DNA from: Psychroflexus curvus
GTDB taxonomy: Bacteria > Bacteroidota > Bacteroidia > Flavobacteriales > Flavobacteriaceae
Reading direction: 5' to 3'
Assembly: GCF_020164585.1 (NCBI RefSeq)
Contig: NZ_JAIQZF010000009.1
Span: 40,564-104,563 of the forward strand
Length of the DNA stretch: 64,000 nucleotides
The notes under the pieces were generated by a model that was given only the letters and a program-made list of their open reading frames with translations, made no database searches and had not been told where the DNA came from. The stretch's first letter is position 1; each line of letters opens with the position of its first letter. A program made the position numbers and the translations under genes. Of the stretch, positions 41,904 through 51,379 are shown piece by piece.

Positions 41904-43998
41904 ACAAATAAATGTCGCTTTAGTCGGTAATCCCAACACAGGGAAAACATCTGTTTTCAACACGCTTACCGGACTAAATCAAAAGGTGGGGAATTATCCT
42001 GGCATTACTGTCGACAAAAAAGAGGCCGTTATCAAGCTTTCCCGTAATCTGAAAGCCCACACTTTAGACCTGCCAGGGACTTATAGTCTTAATGCGACTT
42101 CGCTGGATGAAAATGTGGTTATTGAATTACTGCTGAATAAAAACGATAAGGACTATCCGGATGTGGTAGTTGTGGTTAGTGATATTGAAAATCTAAAACG
42201 AAATCTTTTGCTTTTTACCCAAATTAAAGATTTGGGTTTACCTACGATTCTTGCTATCAATATGGCAGATCGAATGGATAGAAAAGGGATTCAGTTGGAT
42301 ATAGATTTGCTTGAAAAGCGTCTGCATACGAAGGTGAATTTAATAAGTGCCAGAAAAAATAAAGGCTTCGATGATTTAAAGCAATCTATTATAGATTATC
42401 AGAAGATTTCTTTGGTGCCTTGTCTTGATGCCTCCGAAATTGACACAGCCTATTTTGAGTCTTTGAAAAAAGCCTACCCCCGTCAGGATTTGTACAAGCT
42501 TTGGCTGGTTATCACTCAGGATGTGAACTTTGGTAAAACCAATAGGAATAAAATAGCTGCTCAAAACGAATTTAAACCTAAATCAAATTCAGAAATAAAG
42601 CGTCTTCAGCAAAAGGAGACGATAAAGCGTTATCAGTTTATCAATGCTACCCTGAAAGAGACGCTGACCAAAGACCTGGCTTTAGCCACAGGACTTAGAG
42701 CAAAAATCGACAGAATTTTAATTCACAAAGTTTGGGGGTATGTCATCTTTTTGGCCATCTTATTTTTGATTTTTCAGACGATTTACGACTGGTCAACCTA
42801 TCCTATGGATTTTATCGATGAGAGTTTTCTGTTGTTTAGCGAGTTTGTAAAGCAAAATTTCCCGGCAGGAATGCTTTCAGATTTAATTTCAGAAGGGATA
42901 ATACCTGGTATAGGTGGTATTGTAATTTTCGTACCTCAAATCGCATTTTTGTTTTTGTTCATTGCTATTCTGGAAGAAACGGGTTATATGAGCCGGGTTG
43001 TTTTTCTTATGGATAGAGTCATGCGAAAATTTGGGATGAGCGGCAAAAGCGTTGTGCCTCTTGTTTCTGGAACAGCCTGCGCTATACCGGCTGTTATGGC
43101 TGCCCGAAATATTGAAAGTTGGAAAGAACGCCTGGTCACCATTTTGGTTGTGCCATTTACAACCTGTTCGGCAAGGCTTCCTGTCTATCTTATCATTATT
43201 AGTTTAGTCATTCCAGATGAACGTTGGCTTGGTGTTTTTAACTATCAGGGCATTACGTTGATGTTGTTGTATTTGCTTGGTTTTGGAACTGCAGTTGCAT
43301 CGGGATGGTTAGCCAGTAAAATGCTTAAAGTTGATTTTAAAACCTACTTTGTAGTCGAAATGCCCAATTACAAACTGCCGATTTTCAAAAATGTGGTGTA
43401 TACTGTTGTTGAAAAAACAAAGTCTTTTGTTTTTGGTGCTGGTAAAATCATATTGGCCATTTCAATCATACTCTGGGTACTTGCAAGTTATGGACCTACC
43501 GACGAGTTCAGTAATGCTGATGAAATTGTGAAATCATCTACAGACCTTTCAAGTATTACTGAGGAAGAACTCGAAACGGAAATTTCTTCCTATAAACTCA
43601 AACATTCTTATATTGGTTATGCGGGGAGAGCTATAGAACCAGCAGTAACACCCCTGGGTTATGACTGGAAAATAGGCATAGCTATCATCAGTTCGTTCGC
43701 TGCCAGAGAAGTGTTTGTTGGAACTTTGGCGACGATTTACAGTGTAGGGAATGAAGACGAGCAAACCATAAAAACCAGAATGGCAGCAGAAACAAATCCC
43801 ATTCTTGGCGGACCATTGTTTACCTTTGCAAGTGGGATTAGCTTACTGTTGTTTTATGCCTTTGCGATGCAATGTATGAGTACGCTGGCCATTGTAAAAA
43901 GAGAAACTGGCACCTGGAAATGGCCTTTAATCCAACTGTTTGGGATGTCCGGTTTTGCGTATGTGGTCGCTTTAATCGCTTTTCAAATTTTAAAATAA
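41896..43998 (+). CDS. feoB: FeoB ferrous-iron transporter
   Basis: A 700-residue inner-membrane ferrous-iron transporter with an N-terminal G domain. The P-loop is GNPNTGKTS (residues 11-19), G3 is DLPGTYSLN, and G4 is NMAD. The membrane part starts near residue 275 and contains the two gate regions with conserved Cys (SGTACAIPAVMAAR and VPFTTCSARLPVY). A second Nramp-like cluster of helices follows to the end. The ATG at 41896 is chosen over a TTG six bases upstream. A 43-residue Cys-rich gene starts 2 bases after its stop. Confidence 0.95.
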   Translation: MSKQINVALVGNPNTGKTSVFNTLTGLNQKVGNYPGITVDKKEAVIKLSRNLKAHTLDLPGTYSLNATSLDENVVIELLLNKNDKDYPDVVVVVSDIENLKRNLLLFTQIKDLGLPTILAINMADRMDRKGIQLDIDLLEKRLHTKVNLISARKNKGFDDLKQSIIDYQKISLVPCLDASEIDTAYFESLKKAYPRQDLYKLWLVITQDVNFGKTNRNKIAAQNEFKPKSNSEIKRLQQKETIKRYQFINATLKETLTKDLALATGLRAKIDRILIHKVWGYVIFLAILFLIFQTIYDWSTYPMDFIDESFLLFSEFVKQNFPAGMLSDLISEGIIPGIGGIVIFVPQIAFLFLFIAILEETGYMSRVVFLMDRVMRKFGMSGKSVVPLVSGTACAIPAVMAARNIESWKERLVTILVVPFTTCSARLPVYLIIISLVIPDERWLGVFNYQGITLMLLYLLGFGTAVASGWLASKMLKVDFKTYFVVEMPNYKLPIFKNVVYTVVEKTKSFVFGAGKIILAISIILWVLASYGPTDEFSNADEIVKSSTDLSSITEEELETEISSYKLKHSYIGYAGRAIEPAVTPLGYDWKIGIAIISSFAAREVFVGTLATIYSVGNEDEQTIKTRMAAETNPILGGPLFTFASGISLLLFYAFAMQCMSTLAIVKRETGTWKWPLIQLFGMSGFAYVVALIAFQILK

Positions 43999-43999
43999 A

Positions 44000-44131
44000 A
44001 TGATGTTACAAGAGATACTGGTCCTGTTTATTTTTCTACTAGCTTCAGGATATCTGATTAAAAAATTCTTTTTCAAATCCAAAAAAGGAAATTCAGCCTG
44101 TGGCTCAAGTCAGTGTGGATGTAAAGACTAA
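44000..44131 (+). CDS. FeoB-associated Cys-rich membrane protein
   Basis: A 43-residue protein that starts two bases after feoB. It has one hydrophobic helix (LQEILVLFIFLLASGYLI), a lysine-rich stop-transfer region (KKFFFKSKKG) and a tail with three Cys (ACGSSQCGCKD). This is the layout of the FeoB-associated Cys-rich family (FeoC-like or P12 group), thought to help FeoB. A second ATG at 44003 is also possible. Below the size at which most gene callers work, but context and layout make it convincing. Confidence 0.88.
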   Translation: MMLQEILVLFIFLLASGYLIKKFFFKSKKGNSACGSSQCGCKD

Positions 44132-44138
44132 CAAGGTT

Positions 44139-44696
44139 CTAGAACCTGTAGATGCTTTTTGGAGACACACAATAATCTAACTTGATATCGTGTTTGGAGG
44201 CTTCGATATTTTGGTCTTCCGGTTCAAAAAAGGACAGGCCAATCTTCAAGGTTTCAGGTCGGCAGGCGGATAGGAATTTGTCATAAAATCCTTTGCCATA
44301 ACCAATTCTGTTTCCTGTTTTGTCGTAAGCCAGTAAAGGCATAAATACGACATCCAAGTGTTCAGCACCTATCTCTATTCCCTTTTCCGGTTCTGGAATT
44401 CCCCATTTACTGAGTTTCAGTTTGGTACTATCTGTAAGTAAATAATGTTTGAGTTCGGTATCCTTTACTTTGGGAACAACTACATTTGCATCTTTACCAA
44501 AGATGATTTGTAATAGGTATTCTGTATTGATTTCTTTATGCTTTGCTATGCTAAGGAAAATATGATAATATTCAAATTTCCAGATGTCCAGCGTCAGGCT
44601 TTGGTTCGCAATTTGAAGACTCAACTCTTCTATATCAGACTCTGATAAATCTTCCCTTAATGCTTTGTATTTGGCTCTTAGCTCATTTTTATGCAT
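44139..44696 (-). CDS. 5-formyltetrahydrofolate cyclo-ligase
   Basis: A 185-residue enzyme that turns 5-formyl-THF into 5,10-methenyl-THF with ATP. The ATG at 44696 (MHKNELRAKYKALRE) is chosen: it gives the usual N-terminal basic helix, while the 11 codons upstream lie in the preceding gene. Conserved parts are VVPKVKD, WGIPEPEKG, DVVFMPLLAYDKTGNRIGYGKGFYDKF. It overlaps the previous gene by 8 bases, being the last gene of the rimK operon. Confidence 0.92.
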   Translation of the reverse strand: MHKNELRAKYKALREDLSESDIEELSLQIANQSLTLDIWKFEYYHIFLSIAKHKEINTEYLLQIIFGKDANVVVPKVKDTELKHYLLTDSTKLKLSKWGIPEPEKGIEIGAEHLDVVFMPLLAYDKTGNRIGYGKGFYDKFLSACRPETLKIGLSFFEPEDQNIEASKHDIKLDYCVSPKSIYRF

Positions 44697-45669
44697 CAGT
44701 GGCATCCTTAGAAATATGAAAAATGGCATCGCCCTGATAAACGATGGGGGATTGGTTAGCGTTGATGACGTAGCCGTTATTGGTTGCCTTTACTTTATGC
44801 CTGAAACTACCGTAAGGATCTGTAATTGTGGCAATAAATTCACCTTTTTCTACAAATTTGCCTATAGGTATTTTAATATGCAATAGACCGCTATATTTGG
44901 CCCGCATCCAGAAAGTACTGGAAATAAATTTTGTGTTCTCCGGTGGATCTTCAACATCGAAATCAGATTTCAGCATGTCAAAATGTTTCATGATACGCTT
45001 AAGCCCGTCAACCCCGTGTTTTGAAATCTCTTTGTTGTTGTCTTTCGATTTCCCTCCTTCAAACAACAATACAGTTTTGCCTTGTTTTGAACAGGTCATT
45101 CTGTAAGAATTTTTTATGGTTGAAGAGTAAACCGTGAACGGTGCGTTAAAGATTCTTGCCAGCTCCTCACCTCGCTCATCAGTTTTTTCTATTCGTATTT
45201 GTGCGGCATTAAACCTGCTGGCGCCACCCGTATGGAAATCGAAACAATAATCGGCAACTGGAAGAATTTCAGAAGCAAATTGATAGGCGAACCGACTGGC
45301 TAAAGCTCCTTTTTTGGAGCCCGGAAACATTCTGTTCAGATCCCTTCCGTCCGGGAATTCCCGAGTCATATTCAGGAAACCAAAAACATTGAGAACAGGA
45401 ACACAGATGACAGTTCCTCTACTGGGCTTATTAATTCCTCTTGAAATAAATTGCCTTACGGCTTCTACACCGTTGATTTCGTCTCCATGTATGCCAGCTG
45501 TGACCAATAATACGGGCCCTGGTTTCTTTGCTCTTTGAATAATGACAGGAACTTCAACTACAGTTGTAGTATAAAGTTTTGCGGTATTAAAATTTATCCT
45601 TGCTTTTTCTCCTGGCAAAACTTTTCTTTCCAGGATGTGCAGAACATTTTTAGAATCTATGTGAGGCAT
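44689..45669 (-). CDS. Succinylglutamate desuccinylase/aspartoacylase-family protein
   Basis: A 326-residue M14-type zinc hydrolase of the AspA/AstE family. Zinc ligands fit GIHGDEINGVEA (about residues 60-71) and the His of FDFHTGG (about 145). Members attached to rimK clusters are annotated as RimB/RimK-associated deacylases, but their reaction is not settled. It overlaps rimK by one base at its start and the cyclo-ligase at its end. Confidence 0.88.
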   Translation of the reverse strand: MPHIDSKNVLHILERKVLPGEKARINFNTAKLYTTTVVEVPVIIQRAKKPGPVLLVTAGIHGDEINGVEAVRQFISRGINKPSRGTVICVPVLNVFGFLNMTREFPDGRDLNRMFPGSKKGALASRFAYQFASEILPVADYCFDFHTGGASRFNAAQIRIEKTDERGEELARIFNAPFTVYSSTIKNSYRMTCSKQGKTVLLFEGGKSKDNNKEISKHGVDGLKRIMKHFDMLKSDFDVEDPPENTKFISSTFWMRAKYSGLLHIKIPIGKFVEKGEFIATITDPYGSFRHKVKATNNGYVINANQSPIVYQGDAIFHISKDATDA

Positions 45670-46541
45670 TATACATTCTTTTCTATGTACTGAATGATAG
45701 ACCTTGCGATGTCTTTTCCTGTTGCTTTTTCAATACCTTCCAGACCCGGAGAAGAATTTACTTCCAAGATTAACGGACCTCGTGAGCTTTGTAAAAGATC
45801 AACCCCGGCAACCCCTAGTCGCATAGCTTTAGCTGCTTTTATAGCTGCAATTTCCTCTTCGTCTGTAAGTTCAATCACTTCTGCTGAACCGCCTTGGTGT
45901 AAATTGGATCTGAATTCTCCTTCTTTGCCCTGTCTTTTCATAGCGCCAACAACATGCCCGTCTACCACAAACACACGAATGTCAGCTCCCTTTGCTTCTT
46001 TTATAAACTCTTGCACAATAACTCTTGCCTGCAAGCCATTAAAGGCTTCTATAACAGATTTTGCTGCATTTTTGGTTTCAGCTAAAACCACCCCAAGACC
46101 CTGAGTACCTTCAAGGAGCTTGATGACAAGCGGAGTTCCCCCAACTTGCTGAATCACACCATTAACATCTCTGGAATAATTGGTAAATACTGTTTTCGGC
46201 AAACCTATTTTTGCTCTGGAAAGCACTTGTAAACTTCTCAATTTATCTCTACTTCTCACCAAAGCTTCAGAATCTATGGTGCTGAAAGCACCCATCATTT
46301 CAAACTGTCTTACCACCGCAGTTCCATAAAAGGTTACGGAAGCTCCAATTCTTGGAATAATGGCATCGGTGTCCAGGATGTATTCTCCCTTATAGTAAAT
46401 GTTGGGATTCCGCTTTTCTATGACTAAATCACACTTAAGGGGATCTATAACCTGGACGTCGTGTTTCCTTTTCTTTGCCGCTTCAACAAGACGTCTGGTT
46501 GAATAGAGATTTGAGTTTCTAGATAAGATTTTAATGTTCAT
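45669..46541 (-). CDS. rimK: RimK-family ATP-grasp ligase
   Basis: A 290-residue ATP-grasp enzyme that adds Glu residues to a C-terminus; in E. coli the target is ribosomal protein S6. It has [20 protein letters not shown] at the start, the ATP-lid region ([19 protein letters not shown]), [18 protein letters not shown] and the metal site [15 protein letters not shown]. It stands between a retropepsin-like protease gene and an aspartoacylase-like gene, a combination that recurs in bacteria and suggests linked protein tail modification and removal. Confidence 0.93.
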   Translation of the reverse strand: MNIKILSRNSNLYSTRRLVEAAKKRKHDVQVIDPLKCDLVIEKRNPNIYYKGEYILDTDAIIPRIGASVTFYGTAVVRQFEMMGAFSTIDSEALVRSRDKLRSLQVLSRAKIGLPKTVFTNYSRDVNGVIQQVGGTPLVIKLLEGTQGLGVVLAETKNAAKSVIEAFNGLQARVIVQEFIKEAKGADIRVFVVDGHVVGAMKRQGKEGEFRSNLHQGGSAEVIELTDEEEIAAIKAAKAMRLGVAGVDLLQSSRGPLILEVNSSPGLEGIEKATGKDIARSIIQYIEKNV

Positions 46542-46962
46542 GGTGGTGGATATTATGCGATAAATTTTTTAATTCAGAGTCTACTATAAACTTTTTATTC
46601 AGGAATTTACGACCCAAGAGCACAGGATGCTTCATTTCTTTTCTATTGCTCAAAGAAAGTGAAATTTTATAAACTTTTCCAAAGATTTCAATTTTTGATT
46701 TTATTTCATATCTGGATTGCGCAATACCATTACTGCTTTTTACTCGTATTTTATTGTAAGTATTGAAAACAAAAGGTTTATGATCGTATTCCGGGTGTTC
46801 TTTGTCTAGAAAAGTACAGTGCAAACCGTCTTCTTTTTCTTCAATATTTTCGCAATGTATGGATGATGTATAGGCACCTGTATCTATTTTGATAGAGATG
46901 TCTTTCAAATTCAACTCAGGGAAATTAGCCCTGTCCAGTCTCCCGATAATTTTTTTCTTCAT
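46531..46962 (-). CDS. RimK-associated retropepsin-like protease (PF05618 type)
   Basis: A 143-residue protein with [17 protein letters not shown] (catalytic Asp about residue 28) and the second half [17 protein letters not shown]. The family was called ATP-dependent zinc protease but has the aspartic-protease fold, and in E. coli its relative is coupled to RimK activity. It leads the operon with rimK, overlapping rimK by 11 bases. It is distinct in sequence from the retropepsin-like gene at 31077. Confidence 0.9.
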   Translation of the reverse strand: MKKKIIGRLDRANFPELNLKDISIKIDTGAYTSSIHCENIEEKEDGLHCTFLDKEHPEYDHKPFVFNTYNKIRVKSSNGIAQSRYEIKSKIEIFGKVYKISLSLSNRKEMKHPVLLGRKFLNKKFIVDSELKNLSHNIHHHEH

Positions 46963-47040
46963 AAATGCAAATTACAAAAATGATATTAATAGAAATTTTA
47001 GGCTAAATTAATATTATATTTATCATTTAAAACTAATACT

Positions 47041-47472
47041 ATGTCAAGAGAGGATTTTTTCGAAAATATAAGGAATTCAACCAAACTCAATCACTTTGCA
47101 AATCTTGTGCATCTAGCCGCTATAGATGGCGAAATAAAACCCATCGAAGAAAAATTATTGAAGCAGTTTTCCAGAAAATTTGATGTTTCAAAAGAAAACT
47201 ATGACCGAATTCTTGAAAATCCAGCTTCATTTCCTGTTCATGCTATCAATTTAAAAACTCAGCGTTTGGAATTTTTGTTTGACTTATTGCGCATTATTTA
47301 TGTGGATAACGAGATGGACGAAGCAGAAGAGTTTTTAGTCAAAAAATACGCTGTGGGACTAGGTTTTTCTGAACACCAGTCTCTGGCCATCATCAATAAG
47401 TCCAAAACATTATTTGAAAATAAATTTTCTTTCGATTTTTATAGTCACTTTATAGAGTCTGATAAGTATTAG
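47041..47472 (+). CDS. TerB-like protein
   Basis: A 143-residue soluble, all-helical protein. The part HFANLVHLAAIDGEIKPIEE with a second acidic repeat (IYVDNEMDEAEEFLVKKYAV) matches the TerB/DjlA N-terminal fold, which binds metal through such acidic residues. Other tellurite-resistance genes are absent. It is monocistronic and convergent with fbp. Function is open. Confidence 0.75.
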   Translation: MSREDFFENIRNSTKLNHFANLVHLAAIDGEIKPIEEKLLKQFSRKFDVSKENYDRILENPASFPVHAINLKTQRLEFLFDLLRIIYVDNEMDEAEEFLVKKYAVGLGFSEHQSLAIINKSKTLFENKFSFDFYSHFIESDKY

Positions 47473-47486
47473 AGCACACCAGGTTT

Positions 47487-48503
47487 TTACTCATCAGGAT
47501 GAGCAGCCTTCATAAAGGATTCAGCTTTTTCTACCATGTTTTTGCTGCCACAAAAAAACGGAACGCGTTCATGCAGTTCGGTAGGTTTGATGTCCATAAT
47601 CCTTTGGAAACCGTCAGAAGCTCTGCCATTAGCCTGTTCTGCGATAAAAGCGATGGGGTTACACTCATAAAGCAACCTGAGTTTGCCGTTTTCAGCACTC
47701 GAACTTTTAGGATACATATAAATACCGCCTTTAATCATGTTTCTATGAAAGTCGGAAACCAAAGAACCTATATAACGTGACGTATATGGGTCCTTATCAC
47801 GTTGTGCTTGACAATACTTAATGTAATCTTTTACCCCCTGAGGAAAGTGAATATAGTTTCCTTCGTTGATGGAATAGATCTTTCCATCTACTGGAAACTC
47901 AATGTTTGGATGCGATAAGTAATAAGTCCCGATAGCTGGATTCAACGTAAATCCATTTACCCCATGTCCAGTAGTGTACACCAGCATAGTGGAAGTTCCA
48001 TAAATAATATAACCAGCAGCAACCTGTTGATTCCCTGGTTGTAGAAAATCTTCCATTTCTACAGGTTGCCCCACAGGAGTGACCCGTCTATAAATTGAAA
48101 AAATGGTTCCTACAGAAACATTGACATCAATATTGGAACTCCCGTCCAGAGGATCCATCAAGACCACATACTTGTTTTTGTGGTCTTTGTTATTTCCCTG
48201 AATAGTGATGTAATTATCATTTTCTTCTGAAGCTATTCCACAGACAATTTCACGATTGATGAGGGTTTGAATGAAGGTTTCGTTGGCATATACATCCAGT
48301 TTTTTTTGGTCTTCACCCTGAATATTTTTACCTCCATAGTCACCAACGATATCAACAAGACCAGCTTTGTTTACTTTGTGATTGACGACTTTGGCCGCTA
48401 AACGGATCGAGTTGATGAGCCTTGAAAGTTCACCAGAAGTATATTTAAAGGATTTTTGGTTTTCAATAATAAACTCGCCTAGAGTTTGATTGGTTTTTTT
48501 CAT
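47487..48503 (-). CDS. fbp: Class I fructose-1,6-bisphosphatase
   Basis: A 338-residue enzyme of gluconeogenesis. The family features are clear: the metal site [22 protein letters not shown], the substrate part SEENDNYI near residue 98, and the Arg/Tyr-rich segment [24 protein letters not shown]. The length is typical. A TAnnTTTG element precedes it on the minus strand. Confidence 0.95.
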   Translation of the reverse strand: MKKTNQTLGEFIIENQKSFKYTSGELSRLINSIRLAAKVVNHKVNKAGLVDIVGDYGGKNIQGEDQKKLDVYANETFIQTLINREIVCGIASEENDNYITIQGNNKDHKNKYVVLMDPLDGSSNIDVNVSVGTIFSIYRRVTPVGQPVEMEDFLQPGNQQVAAGYIIYGTSTMLVYTTGHGVNGFTLNPAIGTYYLSHPNIEFPVDGKIYSINEGNYIHFPQGVKDYIKYCQAQRDKDPYTSRYIGSLVSDFHRNMIKGGIYMYPKSSSAENGKLRLLYECNPIAFIAEQANGRASDGFQRIMDIKPTELHERVPFFCGSKNMVEKAESFMKAAHPDE

Positions 48504-48525
48504 AACTAAAACGTTGTAGTTGGCG

Positions 48526-48533
48526 CAAAAATA
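48526..48533 (-). promoter_or_regulatory. Candidate promoter of fbp
   Basis: On the minus strand TATTTTTG (48533-48526), 22 bases before the fbp start. A TTTG on the same strand at 48559-48556 is 22 bases further up, slightly more than the usual spacing. Confidence 0.5.
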
Positions 48534-48584
48534 GAAAAATTCACAATGTGGTTATCAAATTCATATAATTTAATTCTACTTGAC

Positions 48585-48592
48585 TATTTTTG
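48585..48592 (+). promoter_or_regulatory. Candidate promoter of the GNAT-lysC-hydrolase operon
   Basis: TATTTTTG, 17 bases before the GNAT gene start and divergent from the fbp promoter. No clear -33 element was seen. Confidence 0.4.
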
Positions 48593-48609
48593 CTTCAAAT
48601 ATTTGAATC

Positions 48610-49083
48610 ATGGATTTTAAGATCAGATTTGCTACACCGGAAGACCTGGAAGATATGCTGGAACTCATCCAGGAGCTGGCTGTTTATGAAAACGAACCCG
48701 ATGCTGTCCAGGTCACACTGGAAGATTTGTATCGCTATGGATTTGGAGAGGAGGCAATTTACAAGTGCTTTGTAGCAGAAGTGGATTCCAAAGTGCAGGG
48801 AATGGCGTTGTTTTATTCCAGATTTTCTACCTGGAAAGGAGAAACTGTTCATCTCGAAGATCTCATTGTTACTAAATCAATGCGGGGTAAATCTCTAGGA
48901 AAGGCTTTGTTCGAATCTGTGATTATGTACGCCCAAACCCGTAAGATAAAACGCGTAGAATGGGTGGTTCTGGACTGGAATACCAATGCTATCGATTTCT
49001 ATGAAAAATACGGTGCCACTGTGTTTAAGGAATGGCGAACAGTCCAACTTGGCGAAGATCAAATCAATCATCTCAACCCTTAA
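48610..49083 (+). CDS. GNAT-family N-acetyltransferase
   Basis: A 157-residue acetyltransferase. The acetyl-CoA binding part reads VHLEDLIVTKSMRGKSLGKALFESV (about residues 80-104), with the R/QxxGxG/A form as RGKSLGKA; a WVVLDWNTNAIDFYEKYGA segment near the end is typical of the diamine acetyltransferase-like branch. The acceptor could be a polyamine or amino acid derivative. lysC starts 5 bases after its stop, so they are co-transcribed. Confidence 0.9.
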   Translation: MDFKIRFATPEDLEDMLELIQELAVYENEPDAVQVTLEDLYRYGFGEEAIYKCFVAEVDSKVQGMALFYSRFSTWKGETVHLEDLIVTKSMRGKSLGKALFESVIMYAQTRKIKRVEWVVLDWNTNAIDFYEKYGATVFKEWRTVQLGEDQINHLNP

Positions 49084-49088
49084 GAAAA

Positions 49089-50339
49089 ATGCAAGTATAT
49101 AAATTTGGAGGAGCATCTGTAAAAGACGCAAAAGGAGTAAGAAATGTAGTAAAAGTTTTAGAAACCACAGATCCTAAAAATAAGGTGGTGGTCATTTCTG
49201 CAATGGGAAAAACTACCAATAAGCTGGAAAACATCATTTCGCTTTATTTCGATAAAAGCAATGAACTTTCTGTGGCTATTTCAGCTTTAAAACAAGACCA
49301 CTATCACATACTGGATGAGTTATTCGATAACACTTCTCATCCAGCTTATACCAAAACCAATTACTTTTTTGATGAGTTATCTATTTTTTTCGATAGGAAC
49401 AAATCACCAAACTACGATTTCGTTTATGACCAGGTGGTTGGTTTTGGAGAATTGATAAGCACAAGCATTGTAAGTTATTACCTGAAGTCTGTGGGCATAG
49501 AAAATGTATGGCATGACTGCAGGAACCTGGTAGATACCGATAGCACTTACCGGGATGCAGAGGTGAACTGGGAAAATACCCAGCAAAAAATCCTCAATCA
49601 TATCAACGAAGATGAGCTAAGTATTACTCAGGGATTTATAGGTTCAGATTCCAATAACTTCACAACTACACTGGGCCGTGAAGGTTCCGATTATACCGCT
49701 GGAATTTTTGCTTACTGTCTGAATGCTGAGAATGTGACCATCTGGAAAGATGTTCCTGGTGTTTTGAATGGTGATCCAAATGTGTTTGAAAACACGAGTC
49801 TTTTAGAACAAATTTCCTACGAAGAGGCTATTGAATTGGCTTTCTACGGCGCTTCTGTGATTCACCCCAAAACGCTGCAGCCATTACAGCAAAAAGAAAT
49901 CCCCTTATTTGTCAAATCGTTTTATAACCCAAAAGATCAAGGGACTAAAGTCGGAAAGGGTAAATTATTGAACCCACTGTTACCATGTTTTATTGTTAAA
50001 AAAGACCTGGTGTTTTTATCACTGTCAACCCTGGACTTTTCCTTTTTTGTTGAAGAAAACATCAGTGAGGTGTTTGCACTTTTCCACAAACACCAAATCA
50101 AAGTGGATTTAATTCAGAACTCGGCGATTAGTTTTTCGGTATGTGTGGATAATAAATTCAAGAATGTAAATAAACTCATCGAAATTCTAAAAGCAAAATT
50201 CAAAGTAGATCACCAGGAGGGAGTGTCTTTATTTACGATTAGACATTACGACGATGAGGCGATACAACGCATAGAAAAAGATAAAACTGTTTTATTAAAG
50301 CAACTGCATAAAGAAACCATCCAATTTGTGACGGCTTAA
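49089..50339 (+). CDS. lysC: Aspartokinase (monofunctional)
   Basis: A 416-residue aspartate kinase, first step of the Lys/Thr/Met pathway. The ATG at 49089 gives MQVYKFGGASVKDAKGVRNV, the standard KFGG start; the frame above is inside the GNAT gene. The nucleotide site continues with GREGSDYTAGIFAY and VTIWKDVPGVLNGDP. A C-terminal ACT-like region (about 320-400) is weakly conserved, so allosteric control is uncertain. It shares the TAATG junction with the next gene. Confidence 0.93.
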   Translation: MQVYKFGGASVKDAKGVRNVVKVLETTDPKNKVVVISAMGKTTNKLENIISLYFDKSNELSVAISALKQDHYHILDELFDNTSHPAYTKTNYFFDELSIFFDRNKSPNYDFVYDQVVGFGELISTSIVSYYLKSVGIENVWHDCRNLVDTDSTYRDAEVNWENTQQKILNHINEDELSITQGFIGSDSNNFTTTLGREGSDYTAGIFAYCLNAENVTIWKDVPGVLNGDPNVFENTSLLEQISYEEAIELAFYGASVIHPKTLQPLQQKEIPLFVKSFYNPKDQGTKVGKGKLLNPLLPCFIVKKDLVFLSLSTLDFSFFVEENISEVFALFHKHQIKVDLIQNSAISFSVCVDNKFKNVNKLIEILKAKFKVDHQEGVSLFTIRHYDDEAIQRIEKDKTVLLKQLHKETIQFVTA

Positions 50340-51334
50340 TGGATTCTTTAAGTCAGATTGTTCTGGGGGCGGCAGTAGGTGAGGTTGTTTTAGGAAGAAA
50401 GGCGGGGAACAAAGCCATGATTTATGGAGCTGTAGCGGGCACCATTCCAGACCTGGATATTTTTGTAGGGAATTTTTACGATACCGTTACCGCCCTGGAA
50501 ATTCACAGAGGATTTTCTCATTCTCTGGTTTTTTCAATCCTGGCCGCGCCGATATTCGGTGTTCTTGTTTCAAGGATTCATCAACAGGCGAGTTGGAAAG
50601 ACTGGTCTAAACTTATGTTTTGGGCCTTGTTTACCCATCCACTTTTAGATTGTTTTACAACCTGGGGGACGCAATTGTTCTGGCCGTTAGATTTGAGAAT
50701 CGCAGCCAAATCTATCTTTGTGATAGATCCACTGTATACCTTACCATTTTTAATCTGCCTGATTGCTGCTTCTCTATACAAGAGAACTTCTTTAAAACGC
50801 CGAAAACTGAATAGATTAGGATTGTTCTTGAGTTCGAGTTATTTAATGGTTTCGCTTGTCATGAAAGGAATCACTTTTTCAAAGTTTGAAAATGCCTTAG
50901 AACAACAAAATATTTCATATTCTGAAATAGAAACCAAACCTACCCCTTTCAATACTTTGCTTTGGTCTGCAAACGTTAAGAGGGATGATGATTTTCTAAT
51001 CGGTGAATATTCAGTTTTTGATACTGAACCTATCGCCTTTAGAGCTTATCCAAAGCAGCATCAAAAAATTGATCATCTTAGAAGTTACGAAAACTTGAAC
51101 AGATTGATAGCTGTCACTAACGGCTGGTATACCATTACAGAAAAGCAAGGTGAGCTTTATTTAAATGATCTTCGATTTGGTTTAGTGAGTTTAAATCCTA
51201 ATGCCGAAAAATTTGCGTTTTCATACCATCTGAAAGAAAAAAACAATCAACTGGTAATTACTGAAGTCCCAAAAAATACAGACGATGCAAAAGAATTACT
51301 AGAAGGGCTATGGTCCAGGTTGAAAGGGAGTTAA
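50339..51334 (+). CDS. DUF457/YdjM-family membrane-bound metal-dependent hydrolase
   Basis: A 331-residue protein. Its N-terminal half has the family's metal-binding pattern: GTIPDLDIFVGN (Asp pair about residue 39), HRGFSHSLVFS (about 58-68) and FTHPLLDCFTTWGTQLFWPL (about 99-118), together with membrane segments at about 20-35, 66-83 and 133-147. The C-terminal half is soluble. Members are of unknown substrate. It is coupled to lysC by a TAATG overlap, though no metabolic link is clear. Confidence 0.88.
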   Translation: MDSLSQIVLGAAVGEVVLGRKAGNKAMIYGAVAGTIPDLDIFVGNFYDTVTALEIHRGFSHSLVFSILAAPIFGVLVSRIHQQASWKDWSKLMFWALFTHPLLDCFTTWGTQLFWPLDLRIAAKSIFVIDPLYTLPFLICLIAASLYKRTSLKRRKLNRLGLFLSSSYLMVSLVMKGITFSKFENALEQQNISYSEIETKPTPFNTLLWSANVKRDDDFLIGEYSVFDTEPIAFRAYPKQHQKIDHLRSYENLNRLIAVTNGWYTITEKQGELYLNDLRFGLVSLNPNAEKFAFSYHLKEKNNQLVITEVPKNTDDAKELLEGLWSRLKGS

Positions 51335-51379
51335 TTTAAGATGACATCTGTGATTTTACAGAGCGCACTGGCCACTCGA

